A stretch of 64,000 nucleotides of DNA from Anaeromicropila populeti (GTDB lineage: Bacteria > Bacillota > Clostridia > Lachnospirales > Lachnospiraceae). How positions within the stretch are numbered: the stretch's first letter is position 1; each line of letters begins with the position of its first letter. Below are positions 44,749 through 55,409 of this stretch, piece after piece. The stretch covers positions 155,719 through 219,718 of the forward strand of contig NZ_FOYZ01000007.1 of NCBI RefSeq assembly GCF_900112775.1, given 5' to 3'. The notes beneath the pieces were generated by a model. The model ran no database searches and had not been told where the DNA came from. It saw nothing but the letters and a program-made list of their open reading frames with translations. The translations under genes and the position numbers were made by a program.

Positions 44749-45359
44749 TCATCCTTTCCTTTTTATATTACATTCCCCAACTCCACCCAAATGCATAAAT
44801 ATTGGTGTATTGATAATACTAGGTACTAATTGCATAGTTTTTGTATCATTCAGTTCATGCCAGATATACTTATTATCCTGTCTCCATTGTTCTATGTCAT
44901 CTTTTGTCCAATCTTTTCCATCTTTTTTTTCATCCGTCCATTGCTGAGCTAATTTCTCATCCGCCTGATAAAAATTAGAAGACCTGCTGCTTGTCATATT
45001 ATCAATCTCAACCTCACCAACTGTAAATTGTGAAAAATCAGGCATTCCATTTTTATACTCTATTCCATTTACCCCTTTTTCCTCTAGTAATTTTTTTACC
45101 CTTGGATCTCTGAAACAAACGTAGAATCTCCTCTTTCTCCCGTCCAAACTCCGTTATCGCTTAGTTTTGCTGGTGTCCTCTTAACTCTTTGATCTAATGT
45201 ACTATTTTTAGGTGTTACCATATATCCCTTTGTAAACTTAGTACTCTTTTTCTCATTATTAGTTCTTTTATTCATTAACCCCATTTTTGCTAATGTTTTA
45301 TCTTTGTCATCTTTCGTATTTACTTTTCCAACCTTACCACCAATCGTAACTTTCCCCAT
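44749..45359 (-). pseudogene. Frameshifted HNH/Endo VII-type nuclease toxin
   Basis: Two overlapping frames together make one toxin. The first (start 45359) reads through RTPAKLSDNGVWTGERGDST and then ends in SEIQG. The second continues with FRDPRVKKLLEEKGVNGIEY, YKNGMPDFSQF and the nuclease motif IWHELNDTKTMQLVP with a later HLGG (stop at 44749). The NG-x-W-x-GERG-x-S lead-in and the WHE...LVP...H-x-GG core are typical of toxin domains of the HNH/Endo VII class in polymorphic toxins. A one-base deletion near 45108-45118 would explain the shift. The N-terminal part is short (about 85 residues) and lacks a delivery domain. Confidence 0.72.
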
Positions 45360-45474
45360 ATGAAATCACTATTCCTTTCCCTCTTTCAATCAATTGGTCT
45401 TGTTACTTACATTGTATATTTATTTGGAATGTTTTTCAATTATATTTTTACGCAACTCTTAAAAATTAATATAT

Positions 45475-45515
45475 AAAAATCCTGTTTTCCACGAAAGGAT
45501 AAAACAGGATTTTTA
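45475..45515. terminator. Terminator after engB (bidirectional)
   Basis: CCTGTTTT (45481-45488) pairs with AAAACAGG (45501-45508), extended by A/T pairs. On the minus strand it ends the tig-clpP-clpX-lon-engB region. Confidence 0.75.
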
Positions 45516-45521
45516 TAAGTT

Positions 45522-46142
45522 CTAATTTTCATTGCCATGAATGCTTTCCTCCGAAAAGGCCTCTAAGGAAGCTTGAATATATTCATATATTTCATCCCTT
45601 CCGTCTTTACTCAGCGCTGAAAAAGGAATGATTGGTGTTCCTTCTATTACATTTAATTTTTTTCTTATCACTGCCATTTGTTTCTGCCTTTGAGACCTGC
45701 TGATTTTATCTGACTTTGTGGCAATGATAATCGGATTAAATCCATACCGCACTGCCCAGTCATACATATTTTTATCATTTTCAGATGGTTCATGCCTGAT
45801 ATCTACCAACAAAAAAATCAACCGCAGCATTTCTGATTTCATTAAGTACCGGTCAATCATCTTTCCCCATTTTTGCTTCGTTTCCAAAGAAACCTTGGCA
45901 TATCCATACCCTGGCAAGTCCACAAAGTACAATTCACTATTAATATTGTAGAAATTGATTGTCTGTGTTTTCCCAGGCTGTTGGGACGTTCTTGCATAAG
46001 ACTTTCGGTTCATTAATGCGTTAATCAAAGATGACTTTCCCACATTAGATTTCCCTGCAAAAGCCACTTCCATCTTATCATTTTTAGGCAAATCACTTGT
46101 AATTCCGATTACTGTTTCCAAATTCACATTTTTTATATGCAT
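45522..46142 (-). CDS. engB: Ribosome biogenesis GTPase YsxC/YihA
   Basis: 206-residue GTPase needed for large-subunit assembly. G1 is FAGKSNVGKSSLI (about residue 30), G3 is VDLPGYGYA, and G4 is ATKSDKIS. The YDWAVRYGFNPIIIATK stretch is typical. AAGGAG lies before the ATG at 46142. It follows lon by 21 bases; the lon-engB pair is common in Firmicutes. Confidence 0.95.
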   Translation of the reverse strand: MHIKNVNLETVIGITSDLPKNDKMEVAFAGKSNVGKSSLINALMNRKSYARTSQQPGKTQTINFYNINSELYFVDLPGYGYAKVSLETKQKWGKMIDRYLMKSEMLRLIFLLVDIRHEPSENDKNMYDWAVRYGFNPIIIATKSDKISRSQRQKQMAVIRKKLNVIEGTPIIPFSALSKDGRDEIYEYIQASLEAFSEESIHGNEN

Positions 46143-46163
46143 TTTGATGACATCTCCTTATAG

Positions 46164-48482
46164 CTATTGAATCATTACAGAGGAAATCACCTGATCCATA
46201 GTTTCCACGTATTTTATCTGTATGTTCTCCAAAATTTCCTCTTCTAATTCTTCAACATCCTTCTTGTTCTTAGCTGGCACCAAAACCGTATTAATTTTTG
46301 CAGCCTTAGCAGCTAGTATTTTTTCTTTTAAGCCTCCAATAGGGAGCACCCGGCCCCTTAAAGTAATCTCTCCTGTCATTGCAACATCTGCTTTTACCTT
46401 TGCATTGGTAATTGCAGACAACATGGCAGTTGCCATAGTAATTCCAGCAGAAGGTCCATCCTTTGGTACAGCACCCTCTGGTATATGAACATGCATGTCA
46501 TGCTTTTCAAAAAACTCTGGCTGAATGCTAAAGCGATCACTGACAGAGCGAATGTAACTAATACCTGCTTTTGCAGACTCCTTCATTACATCCCCCAGCT
46601 GTCCCGTCAACTCCATTTTCCCCTTACCAGGCATTATGTTCACTTCTATTTGCAGTGTATCACCACCTACACTAGTCCATGCCAGGCCTCGGGCAATACC
46701 TACTTCATCCACTTCATTAGCAAAATCAACCGTATACTTTACATTTCCCAAATATTTGTTCAGGTTATTCTCATTAATTCGAATCTGCTTTTTATCTTCT
46801 TCAATAATCTCTCTGGCAGCCTTTCTGCATATTTCTCCGATTCTTCGTTCCAGATTACGTACACCAGCTTCTTTTGTATAACCCAAAATAATTTGTTCCA
46901 ATGCTTTAGACGAAATACTCATTTGCTTTCTGCTCAAGCCATTTCGTTTAATTTGTTTTGGCACAAGATGTTCTTTTGCAATATGCAGCTTCTCATTCTC
47001 TGTATAGCTGGATACCTGAATTACTTCCATACGATCCAATAAAGGCTTTGGTATTGTTTCAACTGAATTGGCAGTTGCAAAAAACAAAACCTCTGATAAA
47101 TCAACTGGTACCTCTACATAATGATCCACAAATTTGCTATTTTGCTCGCCATCCAGCACTTCCAGCAAGGCAGATGAGGTATCCCCTTTATAGTCGGAAC
47201 TTACCTTATCTATTTCATCTAACAGCATTAATGGATTTTTTACCCCAGCTGACTTTAGTGCTGTTACAATTCTTCCAGGCATGGCACCTACATACGTTTT
47301 TCTATGTCCACGTATCTCTGCTTCATCACGAACTCCACCCAGACTTATTCTAGTGTATTCCTTATTCAGTGCGTTAGCAACGGACTTTGCAATAGAGGTT
47401 TTTCCAGTTCCAGGAGGTCCCACTAGACAAATAATAGGACTGTCACCCTTTCCTGTTAAAGAACGTACTGCAAGAAAATCTAAAATTCTGTCCTTAACCT
47501 TAGTCAACCCATAATGCTCTGAATTCATAATTTTTTTTGCATTCTTTAAATCATTACTGTCTCTTTTGGATTTATCCCATGGCAGATCCAGTAATGTCTC
47601 GATATATCCCCGGGATACTGCACTTTCTGCTGAACTAGATGCTATCGACTTAAATCGGTTGATTTCCTGCTTGATTTTATCCTTCACTTCATCTGATGCC
47701 TTTAGCTTCTTAGCACGCTCCAAATACTCTTCTGCCTCACTTAGCGTATTGGTTTCTCCAAGCTCTTCCCTTATTACCTTCAATTGCTCACGCAGTAAAT
47801 ACTCCTTTTGATTCTTATCAACCTTTTCCTTTACCTTGCTTTGAATCTCCTTACGGTATTTAAATAGCTCAATTTCCTCCGTAATTAAAATACAAATAAA
47901 CTCAAATCGATCCGCAGCATAAATTAAATTCATAATTTTATGCTGATCCTTATAATCCATCAATATATTAATGGCAACCTCGTCAACTAACTTGGTCAGG
48001 TTTTGTATCTCCGTTATTTTCTTTAAGATTTTCGTTTCAGATTTATTTGTTTCAATACAATAAAGCTGGAATAACTCCTTTAAATGAGCCATCATCGCTT
48101 TTTTTTCAAGTTCTGACAAAACATCTAAACTGTCATCCTGTAAGCATTGAACCTGACCATTAATATATTCTACGTCTTCAATATATTCTAATAACTGGGC
48201 TCTTTCTACACCTACAACCATTACTCTCAGTACACCATCAGACAGCCGAATTACCTGCTTAACCAGCGAAATAGTTCCCATCTCTTCTAATTCATCTTTC
48301 TTAGGTAATTCAATATCTTCATCCTTCTGAGTCACAGCAAAAACCATTTGATCCCCCAGCATTGCCGCTTCTACTGCTTTTATGGTAATGTCCCTATTAA
48401 TATCCAAATGAATCATCATACCTGGAAGAACTGTCAAATTTCGCAATGCCACCACTGGTATGTTTCTTTTGAAATTTTCCAT
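46164..48482 (-). CDS. lon: ATP-dependent protease Lon
   Basis: 772-residue LonA serine protease for damaged and regulatory proteins. The N-terminal substrate domain ([20 protein letters not shown]) is followed by a coiled-coil region ([20 protein letters not shown]). The AAA+ module has Walker [11 protein letters not shown] (about residue 353) and Walker [10 protein letters not shown]. The C-terminal protease has the catalytic Ser in [13 protein letters not shown] (about 678) and the Lys in [13 protein letters not shown]. Full length. It is downstream of clpX, separated by a hairpin, so it may be partly independent. Confidence 0.97.
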   Translation of the reverse strand: MENFKRNIPVVALRNLTVLPGMMIHLDINRDITIKAVEAAMLGDQMVFAVTQKDEDIELPKKDELEEMGTISLVKQVIRLSDGVLRVMVVGVERAQLLEYIEDVEYINGQVQCLQDDSLDVLSELEKKAMMAHLKELFQLYCIETNKSETKILKKITEIQNLTKLVDEVAINILMDYKDQHKIMNLIYAADRFEFICILITEEIELFKYRKEIQSKVKEKVDKNQKEYLLREQLKVIREELGETNTLSEAEEYLERAKKLKASDEVKDKIKQEINRFKSIASSSAESAVSRGYIETLLDLPWDKSKRDSNDLKNAKKIMNSEHYGLTKVKDRILDFLAVRSLTGKGDSPIICLVGPPGTGKTSIAKSVANALNKEYTRISLGGVRDEAEIRGHRKTYVGAMPGRIVTALKSAGVKNPLMLLDEIDKVSSDYKGDTSSALLEVLDGEQNSKFVDHYVEVPVDLSEVLFFATANSVETIPKPLLDRMEVIQVSSYTENEKLHIAKEHLVPKQIKRNGLSRKQMSISSKALEQIILGYTKEAGVRNLERRIGEICRKAAREIIEEDKKQIRINENNLNKYLGNVKYTVDFANEVDEVGIARGLAWTSVGGDTLQIEVNIMPGKGKMELTGQLGDVMKESAKAGISYIRSVSDRFSIQPEFFEKHDMHVHIPEGAVPKDGPSAGITMATAMLSAITNAKVKADVAMTGEITLRGRVLPIGGLKEKILAAKAAKINTVLVPAKNKKDVEELEEEILENIQIKYVETMDQVISSVMIQ

Positions 48483-48528
48483 TTATTATCCTCTTTTCTA
48501 AACTTACCTATCCCATACGATAAAATAC

Positions 48529-48578
48529 AAAATCCCTCCTCTAACTTATAATAAAACTTACGTTAGAACAGGGATTTT
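48529..48578 (-). terminator. Hairpin between clpX and lon
   Basis: Minus-strand AAAATCCCTGTTCTAAC pairs imperfectly with GTTAGAGGAGGGATTTT, followed by a T-rich stretch (TGTATTTTATC). It could end or attenuate the clp transcript before lon. Confidence 0.6.
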
Positions 48579-48598
48579 CTACCAGCCTCATGGCTGTA

Positions 48599-49894
48599 CT
48601 ATGCTATCTCATCACCGTTTCGTCTTTTTGTTGATTTCTTCCCAATCGCTTTCTTAACGACTTCATCTTCAGACAAAACAAGCTTTGGTTCTTCCTTACC
48701 ATCTACTGATGCCTTTGTAATAATGCACCTTGCAACACTCTCATTCGATGGTATTTTGAACATAGAATCCATCATAACCGATTCCATAATTGCTCTCAAT
48801 CCTCTGGCTCCTGTCTTACGTTCAAAAGAGTGTTTTGCAATTTCACGAATTGCTTCATTCTCAAATTCCAAGGCAACTCCATCTAACTCAAACAGCTTTT
48901 GGTACTGCTTCACAATTGCGTTTTTTGGTTCTGTTAAAATTCTATATAGAGCTTCTTCATCTAATAAATCTAAACCAACACTTACCGGAACACGGCCAAC
49001 AAACTCAGGTATCAACCCAAATTTCACAAAATCCTGTGGAAGAACCTGCTTAAACATTTCACCCACATTTTCCTGATGCTGATGACCTAACTCAGCATTG
49101 AATCCAATTGATTTTTTACCAATTCTGGCTTCAATAATCTTTTCCAGTCCATCAAATGCACCACCACAAATAAATAATATATTAGTAGTATCAATTTGAA
49201 TAAATTCCTGATGAGGATGCTTTCTGCCACCTTGTGGTGGAACATTAGCAACCGTTCCCTCAAGAATCTTCAATAATGCCTGTTGCACCCCTTCACCGGA
49301 TACATCTCTTGTAATAGACGTATTTTCAGATTTTCTCGTAATTTTATCTATTTCATCAATATAAATAATACCATATTCGGCACGTTCAACATCATAATCT
49401 GCGGCTTGAATAATCTTTAATAAAATATTTTCTACATCTTCACCTACATAACCAGCCTCAGTTAGTGCAGTTGCATCAGCAATAGCAAATGGAACATTAA
49501 GTAATTTTGCTAAGGTTTGTGCCAAATAGGTTTTACCAGAACCAGTCGGTCCTACCATGATAATATTACTCTTTTGTAACTCGACATCTAAATTCTTTCC
49601 TGCCAAAACACGTTTATAGTGATTATAAACTGAAACCGACAAAACCTTCTTTGCTTCGTCCTGACCAATTACATATTGATCTAGAAAATCCTTGATTTCC
49701 TGTGGTTTCAACAAGTTAATATCACTTTCCGTTTCAGCACTTTCAAATTCTTCCTCAATAATCTCCGAACACAATTCAATACACTCATCACAGATATACA
49801 CATTTGGCCCTGCAATCAGCTTCCTAACTTGATCCTGTGTTTTATTACAGAAAGAACATCTTAATTGCTTCCTGTCGTCAGTTCTATTTGCCAT
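48599..49894 (-). CDS. clpX: ClpXP protease ATPase subunit ClpX
   Basis: 431-residue unfoldase that feeds ClpP. The N-terminal zinc domain has CSFC at residues 13-16 and CDEC at about 35-38. AAA+ motifs are [13 protein letters not shown] (Walker A, about residue 114) and [10 protein letters not shown] (Walker B). The pore loop GYVGEDVE and the ClpP-binding IGF loop ([10 protein letters not shown]) are present, so it can dock to ClpP. It follows clpP by about 40 bases. Confidence 0.97.
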   Translation of the reverse strand: MANRTDDRKQLRCSFCNKTQDQVRKLIAGPNVYICDECIELCSEIIEEEFESAETESDINLLKPQEIKDFLDQYVIGQDEAKKVLSVSVYNHYKRVLAGKNLDVELQKSNIIMVGPTGSGKTYLAQTLAKLLNVPFAIADATALTEAGYVGEDVENILLKIIQAADYDVERAEYGIIYIDEIDKITRKSENTSITRDVSGEGVQQALLKILEGTVANVPPQGGRKHPHQEFIQIDTTNILFICGGAFDGLEKIIEARIGKKSIGFNAELGHQHQENVGEMFKQVLPQDFVKFGLIPEFVGRVPVSVGLDLLDEEALYRILTEPKNAIVKQYQKLFELDGVALEFENEAIREIAKHSFERKTGARGLRAIMESVMMDSMFKIPSNESVARCIITKASVDGKEEPKLVLSEDEVVKKAIGKKSTKRRNGDEIA

Positions 49895-49934
49895 GAATAT
49901 ATAACTCCTTTATACATTAGCTTAATCGGATCAC

Positions 49935-50519
49935 TTAACTACGATTCGTAATAATACTATCTACAATTCCATATTCCACTGCTTCCTGGGCAGTCATATA
50001 GTTATCTCTGTCTGTATCAACTTCAATAACTTCAAGAGGTTTCCCTGTATTTGCAGCTAAAATCTCATTTAATTTTCTTTTTGTTTTCAAGATTTTGTCT
50101 GCAACTATTTTAATATCTGTAGCCTGACCCTTTGCACCACCTGATGGCTGATGGATCATAATATCTGCATTTGGAAGGGCAAACCTTTTACCTTTTGCAC
50201 CACCTGCAAGAAGGAATGCTCCCATACTTGCAGCCATACCGATACAAATAGTTGATACATCACATTTGATATAGTTCATTGTATCGTAAATTGCCATACC
50301 CGCCGTTACTGACCCGCCAGGACTATTGATATATAAATGAATATCTTTTCCTGGATCTTCTGATTCCAGAAATAATAACTGTGCTACAATTACACTTGCT
50401 GATACGTCAGATACTTCCTCTCCTAAAAAAATAATTCTTTCCTTTAAAAGTCTGGAATAAATATCGTAAGAACGCTCTCCTCTGCTCGTTTGCTCAATGA
50501 CATAAGGTACTAAACTCAT
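49935..50519 (-). CDS. clpP: ATP-dependent Clp protease proteolytic subunit ClpP
   Basis: 194-residue serine peptidase forming the tetradecameric barrel. The catalytic triad is Ser98 ([10 protein letters not shown]), His123 (MIHQPSGGA) and an Asp near 172 (VDTDRDNYM). The N-terminal [22 protein letters not shown] is canonical. Its order tig-clpP-clpX is the classical protein-quality operon. Confidence 0.98.
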   Translation of the reverse strand: MSLVPYVIEQTSRGERSYDIYSRLLKERIIFLGEEVSDVSASVIVAQLLFLESEDPGKDIHLYINSPGGSVTAGMAIYDTMNYIKCDVSTICIGMAASMGAFLLAGGAKGKRFALPNADIMIHQPSGGAKGQATDIKIVADKILKTKRKLNEILAANTGKPLEVIEVDTDRDNYMTAQEAVEYGIVDSIITNRS

Positions 50520-50544
50520 TTTAATTCCTCCTCACTTGCAATTT

Positions 50545-51831
50545 TTATTTTTCAACTGCTGCATCTGTCAAAAAATCTACTGCTTTCTGAACAGCTAAAT
50601 CCATTACAAGAATTTCTTTCTGCTGATCATCCATAAGCTCTTTCACTTTTTCAAGCTCCATTTTATACATAGCTGCCATATTTTCCATTTCTTTATCTAC
50701 TTCTTCATCGGAAACAGTAATATTTTCAGCCTTTACAACCGCTTCTAAAACTAATCTGCTTTGAATACGTTTCATTGCCTGTGGTTTAATCTGATCCAAA
50801 AATTGAGATGGATTCATTCCTGTAAACTGGAAGTACTGTTCCAATGTCAATCCTTGGTTTTGAATTCTTCTTGCAAAATCATCTGCCATTTCTCTTACTT
50901 GGGTTTTCACCATTGCTTCTGGAATTTCCATTGTTGCATTTTCAATTACCTTATCAACAACAGCTTCCTCTTTTGCACTTTTTGCTGCTTCTGTTTTGCG
51001 GTTCAAAATATTTTTCTTAATGTCTTCTTTGTACTCATCTAATGTGTCAAACTCAGAAACATCTTGAGCAAATTCATCATCTAACTCAGGAAGTTCTTTG
51101 GATTTGATTTCGTTAATTTTCACTTTAAATAATGCAGGCTTTCCTGCTAATTGTTCAGCCTGATAATCTTCTGGGAATGTAACATTTACTTCTACTTCTT
51201 CCCCTGTAGTTTTTCCAATTAGTTGATCCTCAAATGTATCAATAAAAGAATGAGAACCAATTGTTAATGAGAAATCAGTTGCACTTCCGCCTTCAAATGC
51301 TTCGCCATCTACAAATCCTTCAAAATCAATTACTGCTATATCTCCGTCCTGTACAGCTCTGTCTTCGACAGAAATTGTTCTTGAGTTTTGCTCTCTCACT
51401 TTATCTAATTCAGCAGTTAACTCTTCCTCTGTTACGTCAACTTCTGCTTTCTCAACTTCTAATCCCTTATATTCTCCTAAAGTTACCTCTGGCTTAACTG
51501 CTACTAATGCTGTAAAAATAAAAGGCTGGCCCTTTTCAATCTGAACAATATCTATTTCAGGCTGTGAAACAATTTCTAATCCACTCTCTTTTGCTGCTGA
51601 TTCATATGCACCTGGGATAAGTTCATTTGCTGCGTCTTCATAGAAAACGCCTGCTCCATACATTTTTTCAATTATCGCACGAGGAGCTTTCCCTTTACGA
51701 AAACCCTGCACAGAAATTTTTCCTCTATTTTTTAAATATGCTGTATTTATAGCAGCACTTAATTCCTCTGCACTTGCCTCAATTGTAAGTTTCACCATGT
51801 TTTTCTCTAACTTTTCTACTTGTAGACTCAT
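50545..51831 (-). CDS. tig: Trigger factor
   Basis: Ribosome-bound chaperone and prolyl isomerase, 428 residues from the ATG at 51831, which has AAGGAGG upstream (an in-frame extension of 20 residues precedes it and is rejected). The N-terminal ribosome-binding domain has the signature GFRKGKAPRAIIEKMYG (about residues 43-59). The FKBP-like domain (GDIAVIDFEGFVDGEAFEGG) is in the middle, and the C-terminal helical arms complete the protein. First gene of the tig-clpP-clpX group. Confidence 0.97.
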   Translation of the reverse strand: MSLQVEKLEKNMVKLTIEASAEELSAAINTAYLKNRGKISVQGFRKGKAPRAIIEKMYGAGVFYEDAANELIPGAYESAAKESGLEIVSQPEIDIVQIEKGQPFIFTALVAVKPEVTLGEYKGLEVEKAEVDVTEEELTAELDKVREQNSRTISVEDRAVQDGDIAVIDFEGFVDGEAFEGGSATDFSLTIGSHSFIDTFEDQLIGKTTGEEVEVNVTFPEDYQAEQLAGKPALFKVKINEIKSKELPELDDEFAQDVSEFDTLDEYKEDIKKNILNRKTEAAKSAKEEAVVDKVIENATMEIPEAMVKTQVREMADDFARRIQNQGLTLEQYFQFTGMNPSQFLDQIKPQAMKRIQSRLVLEAVVKAENITVSDEEVDKEMENMAAMYKMELEKVKELMDDQQKEILVMDLAVQKAVDFLTDAAVEK

Positions 51832-51953
51832 TGAAATTTCCTCCTTAATATTGCATGAAAACAGACACTCACCCATTCTCAATCTAAGCATTAGTATATT
51901 ATAACATCTTAATTTTGTAAATAGTTTTATGATCCGTATTCCTGCGTACTACT

Positions 51954-53300
51954 CTATTGTTTTTCATGTCCTTGCTCTTTTAATGCATCAACTACAATAT
52001 TAACATATTTTTTACACAATTCATCATTTTCTGCTTCTACCATAACTCTTATCACTGGTTCAGTTCCACTTTCACGAAGTAATAATCTGCCGCTGTCTCC
52101 TAGTTCTTCTTCAACACGTTTTGCAGCTGCAATCACAGCGGCATCCTCCCTGGCAGCTTTCTTATCTTTTACTCGTACATTTTGGAGAAGCTGAGGATAA
52201 ATTATAATTTCCTTTAGCAAATGTGATACAGGTTCCTTTTTTTCCAGCATGACCTCCATAATCATCAAGGAAGTTAAAATGCCATCTCCTGTTGCTGCAT
52301 ATTTACTAAAAATAATATGACCAGACTGTTCACCACCTAAAATATGACCATTCTTCATCATATTTTCATAAACATATTTATCTCCAACGGCCGTTTTTTC
52401 ATAAGAAATCCCTTTTTCATCAAAGGCTTTATAGAGTCCCATGTTTGACATAATCGTGGTCACAACCGTATTATTTTCTAGTTCTCCTCGATTTTTCAAA
52501 TATGTTCCGCAAAGAAATAGAATCTTATCTCCATCAATAATATTCCCCTTCTCATCAACAGCTAAACAACGATCTGCATCTCCATCATATGCAAAGCCTA
52601 CATCCAGGCCATTTTCAATAACATATTTCTGCAAATCCTCCATATGTGTTGAACCACAATTCTTATTAATATTAATACCATTGGGTTCATTGTGAATGAC
52701 AAACGTCTTTGCTCCTAATGCGTCAAAAACAGATTTTGCTACCTGAGATGCTGAACCATTAGAACAATCCAGTCCTACTCTCATATTTTTAAAGGAACGC
52801 TTTGCTAATGATATAAGAAAAGCAATATAACGATGCCTTCCCATTGAGTAATCCACCGTCATACCAATATTTTCTCTTAAAGCAAATGGTAAAGTATCTT
52901 CTGCACTATCTAAATATTCCTCAATCTTTCTTTCGACATCCGCTTCTAATTTATGCCCTTCACCGTTAATTATCTTAATTCCGTTATCATAAAACGGATT
53001 GTGGCTAGCTGATATCATAATCCCACAATCAAAATTTTCACTTCTGACCACATAAGAAACGCTTGGTGTTGTTGTCACATGCAGCAAATAAGTATCCGCT
53101 CCACTGGCTGTCAAGCCAGCTGATAAAGCATCCTCAAACATATAACTTGATCTTCTTGTATCTTTTCCGATTACAATTCTTGCCTTATGATCCTTGCCAT
53201 AGTAATCTCCCAGGAATCTTCCTACTTTAAATGCTTGCGTAACATTCAGGGTAACATTAGCTTCACCGCGGAAACCATCTGTACCAAAATACTTTCCCAT
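51954..53300 (-). CDS. glmM: Phosphoglucosamine mutase
   Basis: 448 residues. Interconverts glucosamine-6-phosphate and glucosamine-1-phosphate for peptidoglycan precursors. The phospho-serine is Ser99 in ISASHNPFYDNG, and the magnesium loop is AYDGDADRCLAVD (about 238-250). EQSGHIIF (sugar-binding) and the C-terminal RESGTEPVIRVMVE phosphate loop follow. The start MGKYFGTDGFRG is canonical, with AAGGAG upstream. Confidence 0.96.
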   Translation of the reverse strand: MGKYFGTDGFRGEANVTLNVTQAFKVGRFLGDYYGKDHKARIVIGKDTRRSSYMFEDALSAGLTASGADTYLLHVTTTPSVSYVVRSENFDCGIMISASHNPFYDNGIKIINGEGHKLEADVERKIEEYLDSAEDTLPFALRENIGMTVDYSMGRHRYIAFLISLAKRSFKNMRVGLDCSNGSASQVAKSVFDALGAKTFVIHNEPNGININKNCGSTHMEDLQKYVIENGLDVGFAYDGDADRCLAVDEKGNIIDGDKILFLCGTYLKNRGELENNTVVTTIMSNMGLYKAFDEKGISYEKTAVGDKYVYENMMKNGHILGGEQSGHIIFSKYAATGDGILTSLMIMEVMLEKKEPVSHLLKEIIIYPQLLQNVRVKDKKAAREDAAVIAAAKRVEEELGDSGRLLLRESGTEPVIRVMVEAENDELCKKYVNIVVDALKEQGHEKQ

Positions 53301-53385
53301 AGAATTTCTCCTTCAAACTTTATTATCCGACTTTTGATTTTTCATCTGTTAAAATATTGTATGTTCAATATATACGCAATAACAT

Positions 53386-53414
53386 ATTTTATCATAATAC
53401 CGCTCTGATTGCAA
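53386..53414 (-). promoter_or_regulatory. glmM promoter
   Basis: Minus-strand TTGCAA (53409-53414), 17 bases, TAAAAT (53386-53391); it overlaps the tail of the SASP terminator region. Confidence 0.55.
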
Positions 53415-53420
53415 TAACAT

Positions 53421-53485
53421 AAAAAGCATCATCTTGCATGCATTATGAGTATAACCCCATATCCGCAATGCAAGATGATGCTTTT
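53421..53485 (-). terminator. SASP gene terminator
   Basis: 18-base arms (53422-53439 with 53468-53485) pair perfectly across a 28-base loop, and the minus strand continues TTTTTATG. Confidence 0.8.
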
Positions 53486-53518
53486 ATATTAATAAAATAC
53501 TACTACTTAAGAAGTTCA

Positions 53519-53746
53519 CTATTGATTAGTTGGTGTCTGACCTGACATCTGCTGTTCCTGGTTTCTAATCATCTGTCTAACCATTTCACCACCAACAGAA
53601 CCATTCTGAGCACTAGTTAAGTCTCCGTTGTAACCTTGTTTTAAAGGTACTCCAATTTCTGAAGCAACTTCCATCTTAAAACGATCCATAGCCTCTCTCG
53701 CTTGAGGTACTTCCATTCTGTTTGAGCCACTGTAATTACTTGACAT
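53519..53746 (-). CDS. Alpha/beta-type small acid-soluble spore protein
   Basis: 75 residues from the ATG at 53746 (GGAGG eight bases upstream; a GTG nine bases earlier overlaps the ribosome site). SASPs coat and protect spore DNA and are degraded by GPR at germination. The GPR-type site is in FKMEVASEIGVPL, and the second conserved block is NGDLTSAQNGSVGGEMVRQMI. Its presence shows that the organism makes endospores. A sigma-G promoter is expected, but none stands out clearly in the upstream 100 bases. Confidence 0.95.
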   Translation of the reverse strand: MSSNYSGSNRMEVPQAREAMDRFKMEVASEIGVPLKQGYNGDLTSAQNGSVGGEMVRQMIRNQEQQMSGQTPTNQ

Positions 53747-53755
53747 TCTATTCAC

Positions 53756-54089
53756 CTCCGTGAGTTTTTAGTTTCTGCTGACTAATCCATACTGATCTTC
53801 AGCTGTATCGATAAGCAACTACTTCACGTCACTTATCGAGGTAACAACTTCTCTATTAATAAATAATAACCCATATCTATTATTTACTTCATAAATAATT
53901 GTATTTATCACATTGCGGATGCATATCTGCAACCGGATTGTGTCTCCTGTATAAGATGTGTTTTTCATCGCTTATCTTGTTATTATTGTTACACATATTT
54001 AAATTTTTATGTTGGTAATTTGTGGTCTTCTGGTTCTTAATTTCTTTTTTTATTTATATACTATAATAATAAAAATCAAGGTGTTGCAG
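53756..54089. other. 334-base intergenic region with two stem-loops, no gene seen
   Basis: Between the divergent SASP and symporter genes. TCGATAAG (53808-53815) pairs with CTTATCGA (53832-53839). TTGCGGAT (53913-53920) pairs with ATCTGCAA (53925-53932). A third, bulged stem lies near 53961-53985. A TATAAT at 54062-54067 is the probable -10 for the symporter, without a good -35. I recognise no riboswitch. Confidence 0.5.
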
Positions 54090-55406
54090 ATGCTGACTAT
54101 TCTAAAATCTCTAAACCAGTTTATCTGGAGTTTTCCAATGCTTATTGTACTTTTGGGAACTCACATTTACTTTACATTGCACTTAAAATTTCCTCAAAAA
54201 AAAATTTTATCCGCAATTAAATTTTCTGTAATGCCTGATCCCAATGCATTACAAAACAAATTTAAAAATAATAAAAAAAGCATCTCCAGCTTTGCAGCTT
54301 TGTCCACAACCTTAGCTGCTACTTTAGGAACAGGTAATATTGTTGGTGTTTCAACTGCCATTGCACTAGGTGGTCCAGGTGCTGTTTTCTGGTGCTGGCT
54401 AACCGGAATATTAGGTATGGCAACCTCTTATGCAGAATGCTATTTAAGCTTTCTTTACCGTATTCCCCAACCAGACGGCGGATATATCGGTGGACCTATG
54501 TATGTACTCAAAAACGGCTTGAAGAGAAAAAAACTTTCAATCTTTTATGCTCTTTGTACCATATGTGCGGCTTTTGGTGTTGGCTGTACTACACAATCAA
54601 ATGCCATTACACAGACAACTACTGCCCTATGGAATATATCTCCATCTATTGTAGGAATTACTGTCTCCATATTATGTGGCTTTGTAATTATTGGTGGTAT
54701 TCGGTCTATCGGGAATATTTGCAGTAAACTTGTTCCTATTATGGGGGCATTCTATATTATTTGCTGCTTGCTGCTATTATGTATAAATCATTCCTTTCTT
54801 ATTCTGGCAATCCAGTATATTGTTAAAAATGCATTTTGTTCAAGCGCTGCTTTTGGCGGTTTTATTGGAAGTTCATTTCAACTGGCAGCACGCTATGGTA
54901 TTGCCAGAGGATTATTTACAAATGAGGCAGGACTCGGCTCAGCTGCCATTGCCAGTTCTGAAGCAGACACAAAAAATCCCAAAAGGCAGGCATTTATCCA
55001 AATGACCGCAACCTTTTGGGATACTGTTTTCATGTGTGCAATTACTGGCTTGGTTATCGTATCTAATATTTTAAAAAATCCTTCTTCCATTCAAGGCTAT
55101 AGCCATGCAAATCTTACAACCGCAGCCTTCCAATGCCTTCCATATGGAGATACGCTGTTAGCGGTCTCATTAATTGCTTTTGCATTGGCTACATTAATTG
55201 GCTGGTGCTTTTTTGGCGAACGGGCAACTTACTTCCTATTCGGCGAAAAAGGAAAAAAACAATATCAAACCATTTATCTTTTTATGATTTATTTAGGTGC
55301 TATTATGTCCCTTGACTTAGCTTGGGAACTAACTGACCTGATTAATGCCTGCATGGTAATTCCAAATATAATCGCATTATTCTGCCTTCGTAAGCAAATA
55401 AAGTAG
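54090..55406 (+). CDS. AGCS family sodium:alanine/glycine symporter
   Basis: 438 residues from the ATG at 54090 (AAGGTG upstream; an in-frame 27-residue extension is hydrophobic leader-like sequence before the -10 and is rejected). It has about ten to eleven hydrophobic segments. Family motifs include ATLGTGNIVGVSTAIALGGPGAVFWCW with the substrate/sodium-site TGNI, GGPMYVLKNGL, and GIARGLFTNEAGLGSAAIA. It imports alanine or glycine with sodium. In spore formers alanine and glycine are also germinants; any link to the neighbouring SASP gene is speculative. Confidence 0.94.
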   Translation: MLTILKSLNQFIWSFPMLIVLLGTHIYFTLHLKFPQKKILSAIKFSVMPDPNALQNKFKNNKKSISSFAALSTTLAATLGTGNIVGVSTAIALGGPGAVFWCWLTGILGMATSYAECYLSFLYRIPQPDGGYIGGPMYVLKNGLKRKKLSIFYALCTICAAFGVGCTTQSNAITQTTTALWNISPSIVGITVSILCGFVIIGGIRSIGNICSKLVPIMGAFYIICCLLLLCINHSFLILAIQYIVKNAFCSSAAFGGFIGSSFQLAARYGIARGLFTNEAGLGSAAIASSEADTKNPKRQAFIQMTATFWDTVFMCAITGLVIVSNILKNPSSIQGYSHANLTTAAFQCLPYGDTLLAVSLIAFALATLIGWCFFGERATYFLFGEKGKKQYQTIYLFMIYLGAIMSLDLAWELTDLINACMVIPNIIALFCLRKQIK

Positions 55407-55409
55407 GCA

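Noticed and set aside
53880..54089. Glycine or other riboswitch before the AGCS symporter
   Set aside because: Stem-loops are present, but the conserved glycine-aptamer sequence elements are not visible.
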